NCBI GenBank assembly: GCA_000349905.1
Contig: KB722739.1
Location: 2,050,138 to 2,114,137, forward strand
Source of the DNA: Volvariella volvacea V23
Lineage: Eukaryota; Basidiomycota; Agaricomycetes; Agaricales; Pluteaceae
Length of the DNA stretch: 64,000 nucleotides
Direction: 5' to 3'
A program made the translations under genes and the position numbers. A model generated the notes under the pieces. That model was not told the DNA's origin, did no database searches, and saw only the letters and a list, made by a program, of their open reading frames with translations. Every line of letters starts with the position of its first letter. Position 1 is the stretch's first letter. Positions 59,601 to 64,000 of the stretch are shown one piece after another.

Positions 59601-59640
59601 CTCTTTATGCCATTAGTAATTGACTAATATCCTATATCAG
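56617..59640. other. 3 kb without a recognised gene
   Basis: Frames at 56674-56982, 57080-57292 and 57359-57613 show no family signature. The only protein-like part is the orphan at 58450-58863, listed separately. A TATA-like tgatatataatcc at about 59319-59331 could serve DUF6535 copy 8. Nothing else recognised. Confidence 0.45.
58450..58863 (+). CDS. orphan fragment, two possible exons, not recognised
   Basis: A frame reading TIWDQVRRDADTILELQQKT and LSVAWK ends at a GTGCGC donor near 58555. After a CACAG acceptor near 58610 the chain could continue NMNYDVYLLLSNAALITNSN with PITGLLYANQ and a Gln/Asn-rich helical stretch, to a stop at 58861-58863. No upstream start and no family match. It may be chance or a gene remnant. 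Confidence 0.25.
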
Positions 59641-61738
59641 CCCTCTTCAAGTCAATACGATGGCGTGCCGGAGCTGAATGGACTGGGATTTGATGGACGT
59701 CCGAACACCAATGGTGTAGATCAAGCACCATTAAGCCCACTCACAGTGCGCAATAGCCCAAATACCCCTATCCCCCCTCCAAGTTCCCAGGCGTTCTACC
59801 TCTCTGGGGCCGCTTCTGTCGGGGTAAGTCTTACTTGAACTTCTGAATATAAGCTCTCACACAACGCCTTAGTCGATCTACATTATCAGTGGCAGTAATG
59901 GAAAGCAGAAAATCGTCAATACCGAAATCCATACGAATGGTCAGACGACGAGCGGGCCTCCGAAGAGCTCAAGAATTCCTGTAGTCATGGAGAACGATAA
60001 GCATACGGCAACCAGACAGGATCCATGGCTTGCTCTTAAGCAATTTATAGAAGAGTATGATGAAGGAATGTGCCGAGGATGGGACGGCGAAATCCAGAAT
60101 CAGATTGTAATTGTAAGTATCTAAATCCCAATTTTCTTGCTGTTTCTAACATTGTTTTAAGGCTACGATACTTGCAGGCATAGTGACAGCATTCACGATA
60201 GAGTCTCACAAATGGCTCGAGAACGATCCAACACAAACGACTGCTAAGATGCTTATCCAACTCTCCGCTCAACTCGCGAACTTCAGCAACCCGACTGCGT
60301 ACCATCAAGTGCTTGATAGCACGCTCTCCTTTGATCCTGAACCCCCCAGGACTTACGGAGTTGCAGTAAACATATTGTGGCTTCTCAGTCTCTCCACGTG
60401 CCTCTTTACTGTATTATTGGGTGCGTTGTGCCTTGAATGGCTCTGCAACTTTCGACACGACCCTCGAAGACTACCCCCCCAGGAGGCCATCTTGCGACGT
60501 CAACGCCAATATACCGAGCTTTTCAAGTGGCGGGTCCCACAAATAATCTCATTCCTCCCTAATCTCCTCCGACTCTCCGTTATTCTGTTTTTCCTTGGCC
60601 TCTTACGCCTCTTATATGCACTCGATTACTGCGTGGCCACCACCATCACATCCGTCACGGTGGTTATACCCCTAATTCTAATTCTTGCCGCAATATTCCC
60701 CATTGTACGAATCGTATCCAAGCTTTTCGCGGCTAAACCATCGCCCAAGGCATGGGTATGGGACTCCATCAAAGAGTGGCCGACCAAGTTTTGTTTCTGG
60801 CGCACCAAGTCGCCTCAGGGCACCCTAGCTGCAGACAGCGGACTGCTCTGGACGATCGAAAATTTGGGACACCAAAGCGATGTCTTCTTGATCGTTTACA
60901 ACATGATATCCACCCTCGATATGGACGGTTTGCGCCGCTTCGCCCTTGAGTGTGGCTATTCAAACTACTTAGGACTCGATTCGCTTCCCCCTAATCCACC
61001 TTATGCATGCGCCACCCTTCGGTTGGCAATATTGTCATCCCTCCCACTAGACTCCTGGAGGCACAACTCGTGGAACGAAAAGCTGATGTTGAAACAGCTC
61101 GAAGCGTGCATGAGCTCTGCCAGTCCGGAGTCTATTTGCCTCATTCCCTTCTTGAACCTCGGCCACCTCCTCTACAGGTTCTATTCGGTCTATATAAACG
61201 AGAGCGGAGCGGAACACGAACTTCAAGTCCCATTGTCCTCCTTAATCGCTGCTTGCCATTGCTGGGCTAAACAGGGTATATTTCATCACGAAGAGTGGAA
61301 CGCATGTGGTGGTGTCCCACCGCTGACACCTCGAGTGTTACTTCTGCGATTGACGAGACACGCACTAGAATCGACGAAGGAACTTATTTTATGTCTCGTG
61401 GAGGGAGATACCTGTTAGCGAATGAAATCGCGATATGTAATGTCGCCCTTGAATTATACCAACATAGCGATTGCTGGGATGACTCTGATCGTGAGGTATA
61501 CGAAGACGTCATCATAGTCTACGCAGAGAAGTTATCTACGAGGGTACGACCTTGGGTTCCCACTGATGTGGGAGCGATTAGAAATTGGGGGCCTTTGAGG
61601 GAGTTGGTAGCAGAAATCCGAATGGTAGCCATGAAGTTGGTGATTATCGATCTTCTAGAACGCGAATGCCCCCAATGGAACGAACTGTATACAACTTTAT
61701 GCGAGACACAGCTACAAGGCGACTGCGAGGACTCGTAA
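59641..61738 (+). pseudogene. DUF6535 membrane protein, copy 8 (single frameshift, divergent)
   Basis: The first visible exon starts after TATATCAG (59641: PSSSQYDGVPELNGLGFDGR). No ATG lies in frame, so the first exon is further upstream and not found. The next exon reads SIYIISGSNGKQKIVN and ends with EEYDEGMCRGWDGEIQNQIV, a diverged signature. The main exon starts ATILAGIVTAFTIESHKWLE. Segments are ILWLLSLSTCLFTVLLGALC, IISFLPNLLRLSVILFFLGL and TITSVTVVIPLILILAAIFP. The tail is shorter (SGLLWTIENLGHQSDVF matches WTMETWGHRNDIF in copy 5). At about 61385 (TTATTTTATG) the frame shifts by one missing base. The C-terminus (ANEIAICNVALELYQHSDCW, then LLERECPQWNELYTTL) is read in another frame to the stop at 61736-61738. 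Confidence 0.82.
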
Positions 61739-64000
61739 TACTTTACTAGGATACCCAACTTGCATATTATTGGTATTTACTAACTTATACTATTTTGAAT
61801 GCGTCTGCAAATGTATGTAATTATTTATTTTATATTTATAATTCTACGTAGATGACTCATGTGCGAGTCATCTACACACCCAAGCAATCTCATGGATTTT
61901 TAGCAAAAATACGGACTGTGTGGACATATGCTCTCTACTTGTTCCATTCAGTAGGCCATGTATGACACAAAAATGCTAAATTGCATCTTATCATGAGTCG
62001 TAAGGTATAAGAAAGGTGAAAATTACCATTACCTCTGCCACCCAGGGCCATCAAATTTATAGCTCTGTGCATACAGAAGGATCTAGGCATGAACACCCTT
62101 CAAAACCTCCCGGCGCCAATAGGATGTATAAGGAAAGCTGTACAGTCAAGATAAGACGCTCAGCGTGATTAACAATTAACATGTGTGGGCATACCGCAGC
62201 AGGGAGGTTGGCTCTCAAGCACTTATATCTCAGCGTCCGTACCTCTTTGGGTGTTATTGTCCGTCCTATTGGTAAACGTAACCCCGAAGTTGAGTGGAGG
62301 CGCGGTGTCTCTCCAACACTGAGCGCTGAAAGTCGTCAAGTCGCATGTTGACGATACGAAGGAAGTGCGAATAACACCGTCAAAATGGGATAAAGACCGG
62401 CAGAAGAAATGATCTTATCAATCCTAGTCGGCCACATCCTTACAGCACCAAATGATAAAACGCAGAGAACAGACGGCACGGTAAGTGTTGATGCAGATGA
62501 GTTGGTCATAGTGATAAAATAATGCATCCATGTCAGGATGAGAGCTTAGGAGCAGGTGAAGGAGAACCAACGACTTGCAGGACGGTTGTGAGAGACAACA
62601 CAACGGCCCCGTGGAAGCCTCGAGATCGTGGGAAACGATGAGCTCAAGCGCTTAAGGTTAAGCTTGACCACCAACGACATCGACGACTAGACTCGCAATA
62701 TCCAAGGCTCGACGCACTGCATGCCGGGTGCTTTGAGCCCATCCCATGTCTTGATTGGTGTTGGTTGCATTTGTCCTGACACCCTCAACACAGTTTGGAA
62801 TCACCCTCGGCGGGTTCAAGGCAATAATCTCGATGCAAGACCGACTCCTACGTTGCATCGCTGTGAGACCAACAGAGGTTAATGTACTGACGGGCGCACA
62901 GGTCTGTTTTGGACTTGAATAGAAGACATTGAAAGCAAATGTGGCGGAATCACCAGGTTCGTTCAGGTCTCCCGTCTTCCCATCATCCTTTTGTAGTCTA
63001 TGTGACACGTTCACCTAACCGCATCCAGTGTATTTCCAACTGCTGCCGCCTTGTGCACACAGGTCGTTGTGGCTGCGATGTACTGCAAGACACCTGGGTG
63101 CAGTTCGATACTTACACAATCGCAATGTATGTTTTCCCTCTTGCTTTGTTTTGGGATTCGATGTCAATATACAATTTTTCCTTAATCATATGGGTCTCAA
63201 GTCTATACAACATCACCTTTAGAAGTCAATTCGTCGGACTTGTCACGATCACTGCGCTGATGTTTTCATATTACTCCAAGCCATCAATGACGATAACAGT
63301 CTTCATCGATGGTCCGGAGTAATCTTGCACGACTAGCTATCTGAACTCACCAGATATGCCCACTCCAAGTTGACATGAGGGATCTATGGAATGAGTACTC
63401 CTATGGTACTTGAACGTGAGTTGAGCCGTTTTGAGATTTGCGTACCAGACTCCTGCTGAGCAATGCTAACTGAATATTGTCAAGTCGAACTACATCCACC
63501 GACTACAAAGTCGCTACTGGTACTCGTCAGTTTCTGGCCTTTCCATTCTTCCGTCCCCCTCTCAACATCCTCTGTTTTTGCACAAGGCGAACTCAGCCTG
63601 TCTTGGGGCACGTCCACTATCCAGCATTTGTATGTTTGATAGGGGTTGAATTGGTTTGCCGATATACATCAGATTGCTGTCCTGGGCAATATTTATATCG
63701 TTATCGGATGGGATGACGCTCATCAGGAGCATCTCTCTAACTATCCTCCTACCAGCATCGCGGCATCAGAATTTCGTTCTCTAGAGGTAATTGTTGGTGA
63801 CAGAGGTAAGGACAAAGCCCAGAGGTTGTATTGCTCTGAGAATTTCGAGCATCGACTCAGATCTCTGGTTTGCGGACCACTTTACTGGCATAGGGAGACA
63901 ATGATTGCCGTTAGAGATGGGCAGCGAGTGGGAATAGGGAAGTCGAACCATTTGTACAAGGCCAAGATTGGTAGTGAGATTTGGGACAGCTAAGGTGAAT
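61739..64000. other. 2.3 kb at the window end without a recognised gene
   Basis: Several frames of 60-127 codons occur on both strands (minus 62336-62527 and 62658-63014; plus 62939-63322 and 63646-63993). The minus frame 62658-63014 has plausible protein texture (ALNPPRVIPNCVEGVRTNAT) but no start exon or family. The plus frame 63646-63993 reads VGIGKSNHLYKAKIGSEIWD at its end and has no known motif. None can be supported as a gene. Confidence 0.4.

Noticed and set aside
1..64000. CRISPR arrays, operons or bacterial signals
   Set aside because: None seen; spliced genes and fungal families show the DNA is nuclear fungal sequence.

Overview
The window is nuclear DNA from a mushroom-forming basidiomycete (Agaricomycetes). 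Genes carry many introns of about 50 bp (GT-AG, one GC-AG). The proteins include fungal STAND/NACHT NTPases and a large local expansion of DUF6535 membrane proteins, a family typical of Agaricomycetes. All exon structures were deduced by eye from reading frame, splice signals and comparison between paralogs inside the window.

Layout. 0-5.2 kb: the 3' end of a Ty1/copia retrotransposon with its LTR, inserted in a minus-strand gene; a solo LTR of the same family with a perfect target-site duplication; and two members of an uncharacterised multi-span membrane family, one decayed. 5.5-16.5 kb: a minus-strand group of NLR-like genes. Two are intact (5480-7084 and 7195-10260) and two are NACHT pseudogenes (11117-12801 and 15061-16535). 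A plus-strand tRNA-dihydrouridine synthase 2 (DUS2) gene sits between the two pseudogenes. 17.1-27.5 kb: a K+/H+ antiporter gene (KHA1-like), a frameshifted DUF6535 gene, and a broken second copy of the antiporter that carries part of its upstream region. 28.0-37.2 kb: ordinary housekeeping genes, namely a short-chain dehydrogenase, a monocarboxylate-type MFS transporter and a Pex30-type peroxin/dysferlin-domain protein. 37.5-61.7 kb: an array of seven more DUF6535 genes, three on the minus strand and then four on the plus strand, with a SPRY-domain gene between the two groups. The last 2.3 kb has no gene I recognise.

The main pattern is a contrast. The six single-copy genes (DUS2, KHA1, SDR, MFS, PEX, SPRY) read through cleanly with consistent splice phases. 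The repeated families do not. Six of eight DUF6535 genes carry frame-breaking deletions, and two of four NLR-like genes carry stops and frameshifts. The DUF6535 lesions are short deletions. The NACHT lesions are mostly TGA stops that can be explained by single transitions. The two copia LTRs differ only by transitions, nearly all at CpG-derived sites. This suggests two decay processes: methyl-cytosine-type mutation on transposon and NACHT copies, and deletion-driven turnover in the DUF6535 array. The best candidate for an undescribed system is this NLR plus DUF6535 island: large four-span membrane proteins with variable disordered N-termini and long cytosolic tails, evolving by birth and death close to NLR-like NTPases. 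Any functional link between them is inference.
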